Assembly (NCBI RefSeq): GCF_028689295.1
Contig: NZ_JAQTWL010000010.1
Span: forward strand, 62,001 to 126,000
Direction: 5' to 3'
DNA: 64,000 bases
Origin: Rhodoferax sp.
GTDB taxonomy: Bacteria; Pseudomonadota; Gammaproteobacteria; Burkholderiales; Burkholderiaceae_C
The position numbers and the translations under genes are program-made. This document shows positions 44,952 through 55,502 of this stretch, piece after piece (position 1 is the stretch's first letter; the number at the start of each line of letters is the position of its first letter). The notes under the pieces were generated by a model that did not search any database, was not told the DNA's origin, and was given only the letters and a program-made list of their open reading frames with translations.

Positions 44952-45788
44952 TCATTGTGCAACCCAACCCTGAAGTGGATGAGCTGCCAAATTCCGGCAT
45001 TCTTTGATCAGAAAACCAGCCTCATGGCCAATTTCAAAATCTCCCTCGATCCGGGCGAACACTGCGCTTCCGGAACCTGTCATCCTGCCATTCAACCCAC
45101 GCTCGCTGCACCAGGCAAGTGCCTGCGTGACAGAGGGGCAAAGTAGCTCAGCAACAGGCTGCAAGTCGTTGTGACCAAAGTCAAATGCGTCTGCAGCGAA
45201 GTCCAAGATTGTAGCGGTTTTGGTATCTATTTTTAAGGCTGGATGTGAAAAAATTCGCCCGGTTTGCAGTCCATCGCGGGGTTTCACCACCACAAAACTG
45301 GCGGGTGGCAGCGTGATGGGCGTGATCTGCTCGCCAATGCCGCTCACCCACGCGTTATGGCCATTGAGAAAGAAGGGCACGTCGGCTCCCAGTTGCAGGC
45401 CGACTTGCTGGAGTTGCGCCAGGCTCAGCCCGAGCCCCCATAAACGGTTGAGCGCCAGCAGGGTCGAGGCCGCATCAGACGAGCCGCCGCCCAGCCCGGC
45501 CTGCTCCGGAATGTGTTTGGCAATGCCGATGTGAACGCCGTGCGGTGTGCCGCTGAGGGCTTGCAAGGCGCGGGCGGCGCGCACGATCAAGTCGTCGGCG
45601 GGCAGCGGCGTGGTCAGGTCTTCGCGGCTGATGGCACCGTCGGCCCGCAGGTCGAAGTTCAGTGTGTCGCACCAGTCGATCAGCATGAACACCGATTCCA
45701 GCAAATGGTAGCCGTCGGCCCGGCGGCCAACGATGTGCAAAAACAGGTTGAGCTTGGCTGGAGCCGGGACGTCAAAGAGGGATTTCAT
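44952..45788 (-). CDS. ispE: 4-diphosphocytidyl-2-C-methyl-D-erythritol kinase IspE
   Basis: 278 residues. GHMP kinase of the MEP isoprenoid pathway. PAPAKLNLFLHIVGRRADGYH at the N-terminus, the ATP-binding glycine loop PEQAGLGGGSSDAAS and the C-terminal MTGSGSAVFA. The ATG at 45788 lies inside lolB (17-bp overlap), so translation is coupled. Confidence 0.97.
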   Translation of the reverse strand: MKSLFDVPAPAKLNLFLHIVGRRADGYHLLESVFMLIDWCDTLNFDLRADGAISREDLTTPLPADDLIVRAARALQALSGTPHGVHIGIAKHIPEQAGLGGGSSDAASTLLALNRLWGLGLSLAQLQQVGLQLGADVPFFLNGHNAWVSGIGEQITPITLPPASFVVVKPRDGLQTGRIFSHPALKIDTKTATILDFAADAFDFGHNDLQPVAELLCPSVTQALAWCSERGLNGRMTGSGSAVFARIEGDFEIGHEAGFLIKECRNLAAHPLQGWVAQ

Positions 45789-46296
45789 CAAGCGGTCTGG
45801 GTTCGAGGATGACGCGAATTTCAGCCTGGGGCGCGGGACTGATGCGTCGCGCCGTAATTCTGCCACTGTCGAATTGCGACTGATCCACCTGCCAGCCGTC
45901 CATGCTTGCCCGGTCGCCTGCCAGCCAGGCAAACAGAGCCGACACCGGAACGGGTGTGCCCAGCACGCGAGCGATCAAAACGTCGATGGTGCTGAAATAC
46001 TGGATGTCATTGCCGGTCTGCATTTGTGCTCGTTCGGGCGACCAGGCAATGGCCGCCACGGTGCTGCCCAGTGGCGTGTAAAAGTGCAATTGCCCTTGTT
46101 GCGGCTGGCCTTGCAGCTCAAAAGTTGACGAAAACGCCTGGGATGCGAGCGATTCAGTGGCTTCCACGCGCACCGCCAGGCGGCCATTCCAGCTCGGGAT
46201 GTGAGCGATTTCAGGGCTGGTAATGGGAGCTGCGCAGCCAACCGTCAAATAAAGCGTCAACAGGCACAACAGCAGTGATGCAAGGCGCTTGTTCAC
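45772..46296 (-). CDS. lolB: Outer membrane lipoprotein receptor LolB
   Basis: 174 residues from a GTG that overlaps the TPR-gene stop (GTGA). Lipoprotein signal LLLCLLTLYLTVGC-AAP with Cys21 as the lipidation site. The mature domain has the LolB pattern WNGRLAVRVE, FELQGQPQQGQLHFYTPLG, IDVLIARVLGTPVPVSALFAWL. It receives lipoproteins from LolA and inserts them in the outer membrane. lolB-ispE-prs is a conserved order. Confidence 0.93.
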   Translation of the reverse strand: MNKRLASLLLCLLTLYLTVGCAAPITSPEIAHIPSWNGRLAVRVEATESLASQAFSSTFELQGQPQQGQLHFYTPLGSTVAAIAWSPERAQMQTGNDIQYFSTIDVLIARVLGTPVPVSALFAWLAGDRASMDGWQVDQSQFDSGRITARRISPAPQAEIRVILEPRPLDEIPL

Positions 46297-48029
46297 AGTT
46301 TCACGCGCAGCCGCTGCAGTGTTTCGCTCAAGGTCTCGTTGTCGGGATTCGCAACCAGGCCTTCGCGCCAGATTCGCAGCGCCTCATCGCGTTGCCCGCT
46401 CACCCACAACACCTCGCCCAGATGGGCAGCAATTTCGGTGTCCGGCCGTTGGCTGTAAGCGCTGCGCAGTAAATCAAGCGCCTCCTGGGTCCGCCCCATG
46501 CGAAACGCGACCCAGGCCAGACTGTCGACAATGAAAGGATCGCCGGGTGAGAGTGTTAGCGCTTTCTCTATCAGCTGCCGGGCCTCGGGCAAGCGCAGAT
46601 TGCGGTCAGCCAGCGCATAGCCCAGGGCGTTGTAGGCTTGGGCATCATCTGGTTTGCTGGCGATCGACTGCCGCAGCAGTCGTTCCATCTCGGCAATATC
46701 TCCCATTTTTTCAGCCAGCATGGCCAGGTCGTAAACGATATCGGTATCGTTCGGGTGGTCGGCCAGCGCCACTTCGAGCAGTCTGCGGGCACGGGCGAAC
46801 AGCTTCTGGTCGCGCAGAATTTCCACTTCGGTGCTGCGCTTGAGTCGAATGTCCGCATGCGATTGTTCCGGCAGACTGTGGATCAGTGTCAGCGCTTCCT
46901 CAATCATGCCCTGCTTGGCCATCAGACCGGCGCGCTTGAGTTGTGCCGCCAACAGGTCGTCCGGGTGATCGACGCGTTGCAGCCAGACCTGGGCTTGCTG
47001 CAGGTCTTTGCGTTGCACTGCAATTTGCGCCAGCGACAAGTAGGCCTGCGACAGGCCCCGGGGTGTCTGTGTGCCTGTGTACGCCTGTGCCGGCACTTTC
47101 ATCAACTCAAGGTAGTGTAAAAAATGGCTTTCTGCGCTTTCCCACTGGCGCATTTGCAGATGCATCGCCCCCTGCATCAACCAGGCCGGGGCATAGTCGG
47201 GCTGCTGCTGGTTGATGTTGCGCAGTACGGCGTTGGCCTCGGCGCTGCGTTTGGACAGCAGCAGGGTTTGCGCGTAAGCCATTCGAAAATCAGTGCTGGG
47301 GGCGTTTGCCAGATGGTTTTTGACCAGGTCTTCGGCCTTGGCCACATTGGCCCGCATCAGCGTCAGGGCCAACCAGGCCGGGTGATCCTGGTGAACATGA
47401 AAGGTTTGCCCTTTTTCGGCGGCATGCAAAGCTGTCTCCAGGTCGCCGGCGTTGACCCACATGCGGCCCAGCGTCGCCCAGGCCGTGGCACCCAGGGCAG
47501 GATCAGTCAGCATGGAGGCCAGGGCTTTTTGCACCACCGAGACCGCCAGTTGCTTGTCGCTGGCGCGCTCGTAAAGAGAAGGAATTGCCCAGATCGTGTC
47601 CACACGCTCGGCCTTGGGCGTCAGCGTCAGCAAGCGTTTGAGCGGCTCCTGGGTTTCCGCCAGTCGATTCAGGTTCAACAGAATCTGGAGGACATAGCGG
47701 CTGGCGTCCAGGGAGGCAGGAATGGTTTCCTGCCAGGCTTTGGCAGACTGGAGTGCGGAGTCACCCGAGCGCGCTCGTAGCGCAATTTGCACCGATCGCC
47801 TGAAAAGTGCTTCATCGCCAGTTTGACGCGCGGCATCCAGCAGCAAGGAAAAAGCAGCGGCGGGCTCCTGCGCCTGGGCGTTGAGTTCGCCGAGCAGCAA
47901 TTGGTAAAAGAGCGCACTGTCGAGTGCGGAACTTTGGGCAGGAGTTTCGGGCGGAATTGCCGGTTGGGCCTGGACGCTGTGGCTGCAAGCCAGCAGCAGG
48001 GGCAAGAGTAGGCGGAGGTGTTGACGCAT
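46293..48029 (-). CDS. Exported tetratricopeptide-repeat protein
   Basis: 578 residues. Signal peptide [21 protein letters not shown]; an in-frame ATG at 48047 is an alternative start but would put six polar residues before the signal. The body consists of helical TPR-like repeats, clearest in the C-terminal half ([40 protein letters not shown]). Proteins of this type upstream of lolB are common in betaproteobacteria; the function is not established to my knowledge. Divergent from mutM across 41 bp. Confidence 0.85.
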   Translation of the reverse strand: MRQHLRLLLPLLLACSHSVQAQPAIPPETPAQSSALDSALFYQLLLGELNAQAQEPAAAFSLLLDAARQTGDEALFRRSVQIALRARSGDSALQSAKAWQETIPASLDASRYVLQILLNLNRLAETQEPLKRLLTLTPKAERVDTIWAIPSLYERASDKQLAVSVVQKALASMLTDPALGATAWATLGRMWVNAGDLETALHAAEKGQTFHVHQDHPAWLALTLMRANVAKAEDLVKNHLANAPSTDFRMAYAQTLLLSKRSAEANAVLRNINQQQPDYAPAWLMQGAMHLQMRQWESAESHFLHYLELMKVPAQAYTGTQTPRGLSQAYLSLAQIAVQRKDLQQAQVWLQRVDHPDDLLAAQLKRAGLMAKQGMIEEALTLIHSLPEQSHADIRLKRSTEVEILRDQKLFARARRLLEVALADHPNDTDIVYDLAMLAEKMGDIAEMERLLRQSIASKPDDAQAYNALGYALADRNLRLPEARQLIEKALTLSPGDPFIVDSLAWVAFRMGRTQEALDLLRSAYSQRPDTEIAAHLGEVLWVSGQRDEALRIWREGLVANPDNETLSETLQRLRVKL

Positions 48030-48070
48030 GTGGTCATAATAATTCATGTCTGTCAGATGAGAAGAAGGCC

Positions 48071-48886
48071 ATGCCTGAATTACCCGAAGTCGAAGTCACC
48101 CGGCGCAGTTTTGCCCATGCCATTGAAAACGCCACCGTGCAGGCAGTGCGTCTGGGTAAACCCCTGCGCTGGCCGCTGGGCTGTGCTCCCGAACTGCTGG
48201 TCGGTCGCAAGGTGCTGTCGGTGGGGCGGCGCGGCAAGTATTTATTGATCGGCCTGGATCATGGCGTGGTGCTGGTGCACCTGGGCATGTCGGGCAGCTT
48301 GCGTTTTGCCCCGGTATTGCCTGCCGCGGGCGTGCACGACCATTTTGATCTGGTGACCTCGCTTGGTACCTTGCGTTTGCACGATCCGCGCCGCTTTGGC
48401 GCCGTGGTGCATGTTGACAGCCTGGACGACCCGCAAGCGCGCAGGCTGCTGGGCCGACTGGGACCGGAGCCCTTGTCGGATGCGTTCGATGTGGCGCAGT
48501 TCCAGGCGCAGCTCAAGCGCCACCAGAGCGCCATCAAGACGGTGCTACTGGCCGGCGAGGCGGTGGTGGGCGTTGGCAACATCTATGCGTCTGAGGCGCT
48601 GTTTCTGGCGGGTATTCGCCCTACGGCGCGGGCTGCCAGGCTGAGCCGACCCAGGGCTGCGCGCCTGCATGCGGCCATTGTGAAAGTGTTGGGCCAAGCC
48701 GTGACCCTGGGCGGCAGCACGCTACGCGATTTCTCCAGCGCTAGCGGCCAGGCTGGCCATTTCCAGCTGCAGACCATGGTTTATGGCCGGGCCGGTTTGC
48801 CCTGCCATCTCTGTGCCAGCCCGGTGCGCTTGATCAAGCAAGGCCAGCGTTCCACCTTCTATTGCGCCACTTGCCAAAAGCCCTGA
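48071..48886 (+). CDS. mutM: Formamidopyrimidine-DNA glycosylase MutM (Fpg)
   Basis: 271 residues. Excises 8-oxoguanine opposite C. The N-terminal PELPEVE gives the catalytic Pro2 and Glu3 after Met removal; Lys near LGKPLRW, the H2TH region [17 protein letters not shown] and the C-terminal zinc finger CHLCASPVR...CATC follow. ATG 48071 is fixed by the Pro2 requirement. mutY follows in the same direction after 24 bp. Confidence 0.97.
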   Translation: MPELPEVEVTRRSFAHAIENATVQAVRLGKPLRWPLGCAPELLVGRKVLSVGRRGKYLLIGLDHGVVLVHLGMSGSLRFAPVLPAAGVHDHFDLVTSLGTLRLHDPRRFGAVVHVDSLDDPQARRLLGRLGPEPLSDAFDVAQFQAQLKRHQSAIKTVLLAGEAVVGVGNIYASEALFLAGIRPTARAARLSRPRAARLHAAIVKVLGQAVTLGGSTLRDFSSASGQAGHFQLQTMVYGRAGLPCHLCASPVRLIKQGQRSTFYCATCQKP

Positions 48887-48910
48887 CATGTTTGTTGTGA
48901 GATTTTTCTG

Positions 48911-49939
48911 ATGGACGGCTTTCTGGGATCGCAAGTGGTGCACTGGCAGGCGCTTTTCGGGCGCCACGATTTGCCCTGGCAAAACACGCGTGACCCGTAC
49001 CGCGTCTGGCTCTCGGAGATCATGCTGCAGCAAACGCAGGTGGTGACGGTGCAAGCCTACTTTGCGCGCTTTCTGGCGCGGTTCCCCGAAGTGCATGCGC
49101 TGGCGCAAGCGCCGCTGGACGATGTGCTGCACCTGTGGGCCGGCATGGGCTATTACAGCCGCGCGCGCAACCTGCACCGCTGCGCACAGGATGTGATGAG
49201 CCTGCACGGTGGCGTCTTTCCACGCACCGCGCAGCAATTGCAGACCCTGCCGGGAATTGGCCGCTCTACGGCTGCGGCCATTGCCGCGCTGTGCTTTGGC
49301 GAGCGGGTGGCCATTCTGGATGGCAATGTCAAACGAGTGCTGACGCGCTATCTGGGCTTTGCCGATGATCTGGCGCAGCCCGCGCACGAGCGCCGCTTGT
49401 GGGAGCTGGCCACGCAACTGTTACCTTCCGCGCCGGTGTTGCGCGATATGGCGCGCTACACCCAGGGCATGATGGACTTGGGGGCGACGCTGTGCAACAG
49501 CAAAAATCCGGCGTGCCCGGCTTGCCCGCTGGCGACGCGCTGTGTGGCCAAGGCTTTGGGTTCGCCCGAGAAATTCCCGGTCAAGACGCGCAAACTCAAA
49601 CGCAGCGCCCAGTCGATCTGGCTGTTGTGGGCGCTGGCCGATGATGGTGCGGTCTGGCTGAGCCCGCGGCCCACGCCCGGCGTCTGGGCGGGCCTGTATT
49701 GCCTGCCCTTGTTCGAGGACCGGCGGGAATTGCAAGCCGTGGTGGGACAGCCCGGCGGGTCAGCGCTAAAAGACTTGTCACCGTTCAAGCATGTGCTGAC
49801 ACATAAAGACCTGTATTTGCACCCGGTGCTGCTCCGGTTGCAGGAACGGCAAATACTGCCGATTGAGGGGCAATGGGTTGACGCCGCGCAACTGGCTCGG
49901 CTCGGCTTGCCAGCGCCGATCAAGAAATTACTGTCCTGA
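48911..49939 (+). CDS. mutY: Adenine DNA glycosylase MutY
   Basis: 342 residues. Removes A mispaired with 8-oxoG. RDPYRVWLSEIMLQQTQV carries the catalytic Glu; GMGYYSRARNLH, the HhH LPGIGRSTAAAI and the catalytic Asp in ILDGNVKRVLTR follow; the [4Fe-4S] cysteines are C-X6-C-X2-C-X5-C (around residues 196-212). The C-terminal Nudix-like domain recognising 8-oxoG is present (WLLWALADDGAVWLSPRP). Its stop codon lies in the first unit of a 56-bp tandem repeat. Confidence 0.97.
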   Translation: MDGFLGSQVVHWQALFGRHDLPWQNTRDPYRVWLSEIMLQQTQVVTVQAYFARFLARFPEVHALAQAPLDDVLHLWAGMGYYSRARNLHRCAQDVMSLHGGVFPRTAQQLQTLPGIGRSTAAAIAALCFGERVAILDGNVKRVLTRYLGFADDLAQPAHERRLWELATQLLPSAPVLRDMARYTQGMMDLGATLCNSKNPACPACPLATRCVAKALGSPEKFPVKTRKLKRSAQSIWLLWALADDGAVWLSPRPTPGVWAGLYCLPLFEDRRELQAVVGQPGGSALKDLSPFKHVLTHKDLYLHPVLLRLQERQILPIEGQWVDAAQLARLGLPAPIKKLLS

Positions 49940-50047
49940 TGCTTTGCGGGTCAGACCACTCGCGCAGCAACGTGCTCTGAACCCAACTCATCTGATGCTT
50001 TGAGGGTCAGACCACTCGCGTAGCGACGTGCTCTGACCCCAACTGAT
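49936..50047. repeat. Two-copy 56-bp tandem repeat with nested dyad in the mutY/rapZ convergent gap
   Basis: Units 49936-49991 and 49992-50047 differ at only a few positions. In unit 2 GGGTCAGA (around 50004) pairs with TCTGACCC (around 50032), and inside it CAC-TCGC pairs with GCGA-(C)-GTG around a GTA loop, a long nested hairpin. Unit 1 has the same outer dyad but weaker inner pairing. The array begins in the mutY stop codon and ends in the rapZ stop codon, so it probably ends transcription from both sides. Confidence 0.8.
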
Positions 50048-50934
50048 CAAGATGCCAGCTCGCGGTGCCGCTTGAGCGTGCTCCAGCGCGGAGCGAACAG
50101 GACGTTCAACTGCTCCACCAGATAGACCGAACGGTGCTGACCACCGGTGCAGCCGATAGCCACGGTCACATAGCTGCGGTGGTTGCGCGCCATCGCTTCC
50201 AGCCAGTGGCCCAGAAAGGCATGGATCTGATCCAGCATGGCTTGCACATCGGTTTGTTTTTGTAAAAATTCGATCACCGGGTCGTCGCGCCCGGTCAGCT
50301 CGCGCAGGCCCGGTTCGTAATGCGGATTGGGCAGCATGCGAACGTCAAAGACAAAGTCGGCATCGTTGGGCACGCCGCGTTTGAAGGCAAACGATTCGAA
50401 CACCAGCGTCAATTGGTCATCGGGGGCACGGATGAAGGACTTGACGTAGCTTTGCAGTTGGGTGGGACGGATGATGCTGGTGTCGATGACGTGGGCATCG
50501 GTGCGCAGTTCGGTCAGCAGCTCGCGTTCCAGCTCAATGGCTTCGGCCAGCGCCCGGTGCTGGTCCTGGCCGTGGTTCGGTGCGTCGGTTTTGGACAGGG
50601 GATGGCGCCGCCGGGTCTCGGAAAAACGGCGCATCAGCGTGTCGGTGCTGGCATCCAAAAAAATGGAGTCCACCTGCAAACCCTGGTTCTTGAGCTGGGT
50701 CAGTTGTTTGGGAACCAGCGGCAAGGAGCCCGCGCTGCGCACATCCATGGCAATGGCGAGCTGGCCGGCATGGTTGGTGCGTTCCAGTTCGATCAGGGGC
50801 AGCAGGAGCTCGGGGGGCAGGTTGTCAACGCAGTAAAAGCCCAGGTCTTCCAGCGCATTGAGCGCCACCGACTTGCCCGAGCCAGACATGCCCGTGATCA
50901 GTACCAGATGCATTTTGTTGGTTGGCAGGCTCAT
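50047..50934 (-). CDS. rapZ: RNase adapter protein RapZ
   Basis: 295 residues. P-loop [21 protein letters not shown] near the N-terminus, [11 protein letters not shown], and the C-terminal FGFKRG-like [24 protein letters not shown] and [16 protein letters not shown]. In enterobacteria RapZ targets the GlmZ sRNA to RNase E; in betaproteobacteria the target is unknown. An internal start at MHLVLITGM (seven residues in) is possible. It follows recN by 6 bp. Confidence 0.95.
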   Translation of the reverse strand: MSLPTNKMHLVLITGMSGSGKSVALNALEDLGFYCVDNLPPELLLPLIELERTNHAGQLAIAMDVRSAGSLPLVPKQLTQLKNQGLQVDSIFLDASTDTLMRRFSETRRRHPLSKTDAPNHGQDQHRALAEAIELERELLTELRTDAHVIDTSIIRPTQLQSYVKSFIRAPDDQLTLVFESFAFKRGVPNDADFVFDVRMLPNPHYEPGLRELTGRDDPVIEFLQKQTDVQAMLDQIHAFLGHWLEAMARNHRSYVTVAIGCTGGQHRSVYLVEQLNVLFAPRWSTLKRHRELAS

Positions 50935-50940
50935 GTTGAT

Positions 50941-52593
50941 CTAGCTTTCCTGACTTTGCAGCATTTCGCGCGCATGGGCCAGCGTGCTGTTCAACAGGCG
51001 CTCGCCGCCCAGCATGCGCGCCAGTTCTGCCACGCGCGCCTCGTTGTCCACCGCGCTGACCGAGCTTAGGGTGATACCGCCCTGTAGCTGTTTGCTCACC
51101 ACCAGATGGTGGTCGGCGCAAACCGCCACTTGCGGCAGGTGCGTGACGGCCAGCACCTGGCGGTCCTGCCCAAGTTGCTTCATTAACAGCCCCACGGTTT
51201 CTGCCACGGCGCCGCCAACGCCGGCATCCACCTCGTCAAAAATCAGCGTTTGGGCCGTGCCTAGCTGGCTGGTGGTGACCGAGATGGCCAGCGCGATACG
51301 CGACAACTCGCCGCCGGAGGCCACCTTGTTGACCGCTCGCGGTGTGCTGCCCGCGTGTCCCGCCGCCAGAAACGTTACCTCTTCGAGGCCGCTTTGCAGC
51401 GCCTGGCCAGCGCGCTGCACATCCACCTCGAATTGCCCGCCCGGCATGCCCAGACTCTGCATGGCGCGGGTGATGGCCTGCGCCAGTTTGGGCGCGTTTT
51501 GGGTGCGTGCCCGGGTCAACCCTTGGGCTTCATTCGCATAAGCCTGCCAGGCTGCCTCCAGCGCGTTTTCCAGCGCCTGCACGTCGGCGCTGGCATCAAG
51601 TTGTGTCATTTCCTGCTGCCAGCTGGCTAGCAGTTGCGGCAACTCATGCGGGCTGCGCTTGTAGCGCCGCGCTGTCGAGAGCCACAGCCCCAGGCGGTCG
51701 TCAAGCTCTGCGAGCCGCTGAGGGTCGAGTTCGGTGTTGCGCAAGTAGCTGCGCAGGACGTGCGCGCTGTCCTGCACCTGCGCCAGGCTCGAGGACAGCA
51801 CCTCGGCCAGTTCCTTGAAATAGGGTTCCAGGTGTTGCTGCTGCTGCAGCAGCTGGCAGGCATGGCTGATGCGCTCGATCGCGTTGCCTTCGTCTTCGTC
51901 CAGCGTCAGGGCGGCGGCCTGGGCGGCGTCGAGCAGGGCCTGCGCGTTGGCCAACCGGGTGTGCTCGGTATTGAGCGCAGGCCACTCGTCGAGCGCGGGG
52001 GCCAGCTTGTCGAGTTCGCCAATCTGCCAGCTCAGGCGCTCGCGCTCGCGCAGCAGCGAGTCCTGCGAGTCGCGTGCCAGTTCCAGTTGGCTTTGCGCCG
52101 CGCGCCATTGGTGCCATTTTTCCGCTACTGCCGCGGTTGACACCTGGGCATAGGCATCGAGCAGGCTGCGCATTGCGTCCGGGCGCGTCAGGCTTTGCCA
52201 GGCGTGCTGCCCGTGGATGTCGAGCAACTGCTCGCCGAGCTGGCGCAACTGCGTGGCGGTGGCCGGGCTGCCGTTGATCCAGGCGCGGTTTTTGCCCTGG
52301 GCGTCGAGCGTGCGGCGCAGCAGCAGCGTGGCCTCCGATTCAAACCCGGCGTCCTCCAGCCATTGCGTCACGCTGGAAGTGCTGTCAAACTCGGCGCTCA
52401 CCTCGCAGCGGCTGGCCCCTTCGCGAATCAGGTTGATGTCGGCGCGGCCCCCGGTGGCCAGCTGCAGGGCATCGATCAAAATGGATTTGCCGGCGCCGGT
52501 TTCACCCGTCAACACGGTGAAACGGCTGCCAAATTCAAGGTCGAGTTCGCTGACGATGACAAAGTCGCGCAGCACCAGGCGTTTCAGGCTCAC
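50941..52593 (-). CDS. recN: DNA repair protein RecN
   Basis: 550 residues from a GTG overlapping the nadK stop (GTGA). SMC-like ATPase: [22 protein letters not shown], Walker [18 protein letters not shown], a central coiled coil of about 300 residues, the ABC-like signature [12 protein letters not shown] and Walker [13 protein letters not shown]. Acts in double-strand break repair. nadK-recN is a conserved pair. Confidence 0.97.
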   Translation of the reverse strand: MSLKRLVLRDFVIVSELDLEFGSRFTVLTGETGAGKSILIDALQLATGGRADINLIREGASRCEVSAEFDSTSSVTQWLEDAGFESEATLLLRRTLDAQGKNRAWINGSPATATQLRQLGEQLLDIHGQHAWQSLTRPDAMRSLLDAYAQVSTAAVAEKWHQWRAAQSQLELARDSQDSLLRERERLSWQIGELDKLAPALDEWPALNTEHTRLANAQALLDAAQAAALTLDEDEGNAIERISHACQLLQQQQHLEPYFKELAEVLSSSLAQVQDSAHVLRSYLRNTELDPQRLAELDDRLGLWLSTARRYKRSPHELPQLLASWQQEMTQLDASADVQALENALEAAWQAYANEAQGLTRARTQNAPKLAQAITRAMQSLGMPGGQFEVDVQRAGQALQSGLEEVTFLAAGHAGSTPRAVNKVASGGELSRIALAISVTTSQLGTAQTLIFDEVDAGVGGAVAETVGLLMKQLGQDRQVLAVTHLPQVAVCADHHLVVSKQLQGGITLSSVSAVDNEARVAELARMLGGERLLNSTLAHAREMLQSQES

Positions 52594-53492
52594 GTTGCGG
52601 CCACTCCCTCGTTCCAGTGCAGTTTTTCGCGCAAAGTGTCGAAGTAAGACCAACCCTGCGGGTGCAAAAAACGCACATGGTGCTTGGAGCGCGTGACCTC
52701 GATGCGGTCACCGTGCATCAGGGAGGCCAACGACTGCGTGTCAAAACTGGCGCTGGCGTCCCGGCCCGAGACGACCTCGATGGCGATTTTGGAGCTGTTG
52801 GCCAGCACGATCGGCCGGTTGGACAGGGTGTGCGGCGCAATCGGCACCATCACCCAGCCCGGAATCGACGGGTGCAGCAGCGGCCCACCCGAAGACAACG
52901 CGTAAGCGGTGGAGCCGGTCGGCGTGGCAATGATCAGGCCATCGGCGCGCTGGTTGGCCACGAAATGGCCGTCCACCTCGACCCGCAGTTCCACCATGCC
53001 CGAGGAGGCCCCGCGGTTGACCACTACATCGTTCATGGCCGTGGCGTGGTAAACGCAATCACCGTCACGCAACACCTGGGCGTCGATCAGGCTGCGGTGG
53101 TCTTCCACGTAAGCGCCGCGCAGCATTTGCGCCAGACTGGTGGCAAAACTGCCATAGGGCACATCCGTGATAAAGCCCAGGCGCCCCTGGTTGATGCCGA
53201 TCAGCGGCACACCGTAGGGTGCCATTTGGCGGCCAATGCCGAGCATGGTACCGTCACCCCCCACCACCAGTGCCAGATCACACTGTTTGCCAATTTGCGC
53301 CACGCTCAAGGCCGGATAGTCGGTGAGACCCATGTTGAGGGCGGTATCCTGTTCAAGCGCGACATCGCAGCCCTGGTCATCCAGAAAACGGGCCACTGCC
53401 AACAGGGCTGCGCGCGAGTTGGCGCCGCTGGTGCTGGCGGTGGTGGTCTGGTATCTGCCGACCAAGGCGACATGCTGGAATTTGGACTTCAT
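52590..53492 (-). CDS. nadK: NAD kinase NadK
   Basis: 300 residues. Phosphorylates NAD to NADP. Motif GGDGTMLG with the conserved Asp, the NE/D-type [13 protein letters not shown], and the second motif [18 protein letters not shown] 53492 is preferred over an in-frame TTG two codons upstream. Divergent from hrcA with only 28 bp between starts. Confidence 0.97.
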   Translation of the reverse strand: MKSKFQHVALVGRYQTTTASTSGANSRAALLAVARFLDDQGCDVALEQDTALNMGLTDYPALSVAQIGKQCDLALVVGGDGTMLGIGRQMAPYGVPLIGINQGRLGFITDVPYGSFATSLAQMLRGAYVEDHRSLIDAQVLRDGDCVYHATAMNDVVVNRGASSGMVELRVEVDGHFVANQRADGLIIATPTGSTAYALSSGGPLLHPSIPGWVMVPIAPHTLSNRPIVLANSSKIAIEVVSGRDASASFDTQSLASLMHGDRIEVTRSKHHVRFLHPQGWSYFDTLREKLHWNEGVAAT

Positions 53493-53520
53493 TCGCAAAT
53501 TACATCACTAAAATGAAACC

Positions 53521-54525
53521 ATGCTCGATGATCGTGCCAAGTTATTGCTCAAAGCGCTGGTAGAGCGCTACATTGCCGACGGCCAGCCGGTAGGCTCGCG
53601 CACCCTGTCGCGCGCCTCGGGCATGGACCTGTCGCCTGCCACTATCCGCAATGTCATGTCGGACCTGGAGGAACTGGGCCTCATCGCCAGCCCGCACACC
53701 TCGGCCGGGCGCATTCCCACGGCGCGCGGCTATCGGCTGTTTGTCGATACCATGTTGACGGTGCAGCGTGGCCAGATCGGCACGCCCAGCCTGGCGCATG
53801 ATCAGCCGCAAAAAGTCATCTCCAACGCGGCCAACCTGTTGTCGAGCCTGTCGCAGTTTGTTGGCGTGGTGATTGCGCCGCGACGCACCTCGGTGTTCAG
53901 GCACATCGAGTTTCTGCGGCTGTCGGAGCGGCGCCTGCTGGTGATCATCGTGTCGCCCGAAGGCGACGTGCAAAACCGCGTGATCTTTACCGAGGTGGAC
54001 TACACCCAGTCGCAACTGGTCGAGGCGGCGAACTACCTCAATACCCATTTCGTCGGACTGGCCATCGAGCAGGTGCGCGAGCGCCTGAAAAACGAGGTGG
54101 ATAACTTGCGCGTGGAAATTGCCAGTCTGATGAATGCCGCCGTGGCGGCCAACACCGAGGCCATGACCGAGGCGCAGGACGAGGTGATCATTTCGGGCGA
54201 AAAAAACCTGCTGTCGGTCAGCGATTTCTCCAACGATATGAGCCACCTGCGCCGTGCCTTCGACCTGTTCGAGCAAAAAGCCCAGTTGATGCGGCTGCTC
54301 GACGTCACCGGCCAGGCCGAAGGCGTGCGCATCTTCATCGGCGGCGAAAGCAAGGTGGTGCCGTTTGAAGACCTGTCGATCGTCAGCGCGCCCTATGAGG
54401 TGGACGGCCAGGTGGTGGGCACGCTGGGCGTGGTCGGCCCGACCCGCATGCCGTACGACCGCATGATCCAGATCGTCGATATCACCTCCAAACTGGTCAG
54501 CAACGCGCTGAGCCACCACAAATAG
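53521..54525 (+). CDS. hrcA: Heat-inducible transcription repressor HrcA
   Basis: 334 residues. Represses class I heat-shock genes by binding CIRCE. The N-terminal winged helix reads [21 protein letters not shown] and [32 protein letters not shown] follows; the C-terminal GAF-like domain contains [20 protein letters not shown]. No CIRCE element is visible upstream of hrcA or elsewhere near it, so its targets lie outside the window. Confidence 0.97.
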   Translation: MLDDRAKLLLKALVERYIADGQPVGSRTLSRASGMDLSPATIRNVMSDLEELGLIASPHTSAGRIPTARGYRLFVDTMLTVQRGQIGTPSLAHDQPQKVISNAANLLSSLSQFVGVVIAPRRTSVFRHIEFLRLSERRLLVIIVSPEGDVQNRVIFTEVDYTQSQLVEAANYLNTHFVGLAIEQVRERLKNEVDNLRVEIASLMNAAVAANTEAMTEAQDEVIISGEKNLLSVSDFSNDMSHLRRAFDLFEQKAQLMRLLDVTGQAEGVRIFIGGESKVVPFEDLSIVSAPYEVDGQVVGTLGVVGPTRMPYDRMIQIVDITSKLVSNALSHHK

Positions 54526-54559
54526 CGATCTCCAGCCCCGTACAATCCGCGGTTCGGTC

Positions 54560-54636
54560 GGGCCGTTAGCTCAGTTGGTTAGAGCAGAGGACTCATAATC
54601 CTTTGGTCCACAGTTCAAGTCTGTGACGGCCCACCA
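54560..54636 (+). tRNA. tRNA with anticodon CAT (elongator Met, or Ile2 with lysidine)
   Basis: 77 nt including CCA. Acceptor GGGCCGT/ACGGCCC, D arm GCTC/GAGC, anticodon stem AGGA/TCCT region with loop CTCATAA (anticodon CAT at 54594-54596), T arm CACAG-TTCAAGT-CTGTG. It is not an initiator (no unpaired first base, no GGG/CCC anticodon stem). The GACTCATAATC-TTGGTC pattern resembles tRNA-Ile2, whose C34 is converted to lysidine by TilS, but sequence alone leaves Met open. A TACAAT at 54541-54546 may be the -10 box. Confidence 0.9.
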
Positions 54637-54712
54637 ATCCACTTATCAAACCCGTTCCACGCATTTCGCTTTGATGTGACGCTCGCAGACTGAATCTTGA
54701 ACAGAGCACGAC

Positions 54713-55495
54713 ATGCATACATCCCGGCCCATTGAATTGCACGGTCAACCCATTGCTGGCGGCAAGTTTCCGCTGGTCTGCACCCCGCTGGTGGGCCGCA
54801 CCCTGGACCAACTCATGACCGAACTGGCCACCGTGCTGCCCAAGCAGCCCGACGTACTGGAGTGGCGCGTTGATTTCTTTGAAGCCATTGGCAACACCCC
54901 TGCAGTCATCACCGCAGCGCAGGCCATCAAGCAAGCGGCAGGCAATATCCCTTTGCTGTTTACGCGCCGCTCTACCGTCGAAGGTGGCGAAAAAATAGTC
55001 ATCAACGAAGCGCAGGTGATTGCCATGTACACGGCTGTGTGCGAGAGCAAAAGCATTGACCTGATCGACTATGAAATGGCCAACGACTCGACCAACATCG
55101 CGCAGGTGTGTGCCGTGGCCAAAGCCAACGACGTCAAGCTGGTACTGTCCTATCACAATTTTTCATCTACGCCAAACCTCGAAACCTTGGCAACAAAGTT
55201 TCTGACGGCCGAGCAATTGGGTGCCGATGTGGCCAAGGTGGCCGTGATGTCGCGCGATCCGGATGATGTAGTGACCCTGTTGACTGCTACCCGGGAAGCC
55301 AGCAAAAAGCGACGCATTCCACTTATCAGCATGTCGATGGGACCTCATGGCGCGCTCACTCGCCTGTTTGGCTGGGCCTTTGGTTCAAGCCTGACCTTTG
55401 CCGTCGGCGCTGCCAGTTCGGCACCCGGCCAAGTGCCCATTGAAGACCTGAACACGGTGCTGGCAATTGTGCAGAAGTCGATGGGCGACAAGTAG
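54713..55495 (+). CDS. aroD: Type I 3-dehydroquinate dehydratase AroD
   Basis: 260 residues. Class I, Schiff-base mechanism: EWRVDFFE in the first strand, catalytic His in LVLSYHNF and Lys in DVAKVAVM, with the C-terminal SSAPGQVPIEDL. Converts dehydroquinate to dehydroshikimate. Most betaproteobacteria use type II AroQ for aromatic synthesis, so this enzyme may serve quinate/shikimate catabolism or be the biosynthetic copy. The glycerate kinase gene begins 7 bp downstream. Confidence 0.95.
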   Translation: MHTSRPIELHGQPIAGGKFPLVCTPLVGRTLDQLMTELATVLPKQPDVLEWRVDFFEAIGNTPAVITAAQAIKQAAGNIPLLFTRRSTVEGGEKIVINEAQVIAMYTAVCESKSIDLIDYEMANDSTNIAQVCAVAKANDVKLVLSYHNFSSTPNLETLATKFLTAEQLGADVAKVAVMSRDPDDVVTLLTATREASKKRRIPLISMSMGPHGALTRLFGWAFGSSLTFAVGAASSAPGQVPIEDLNTVLAIVQKSMGDK

Positions 55496-55502
55496 GCCGT
55501 TC

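Noticed and set aside
53493..53520. CIRCE operator upstream of hrcA
   Set aside because: The 28-bp nadK/hrcA gap lacks the TTAGCACTC/GAGTGCTAA arms.
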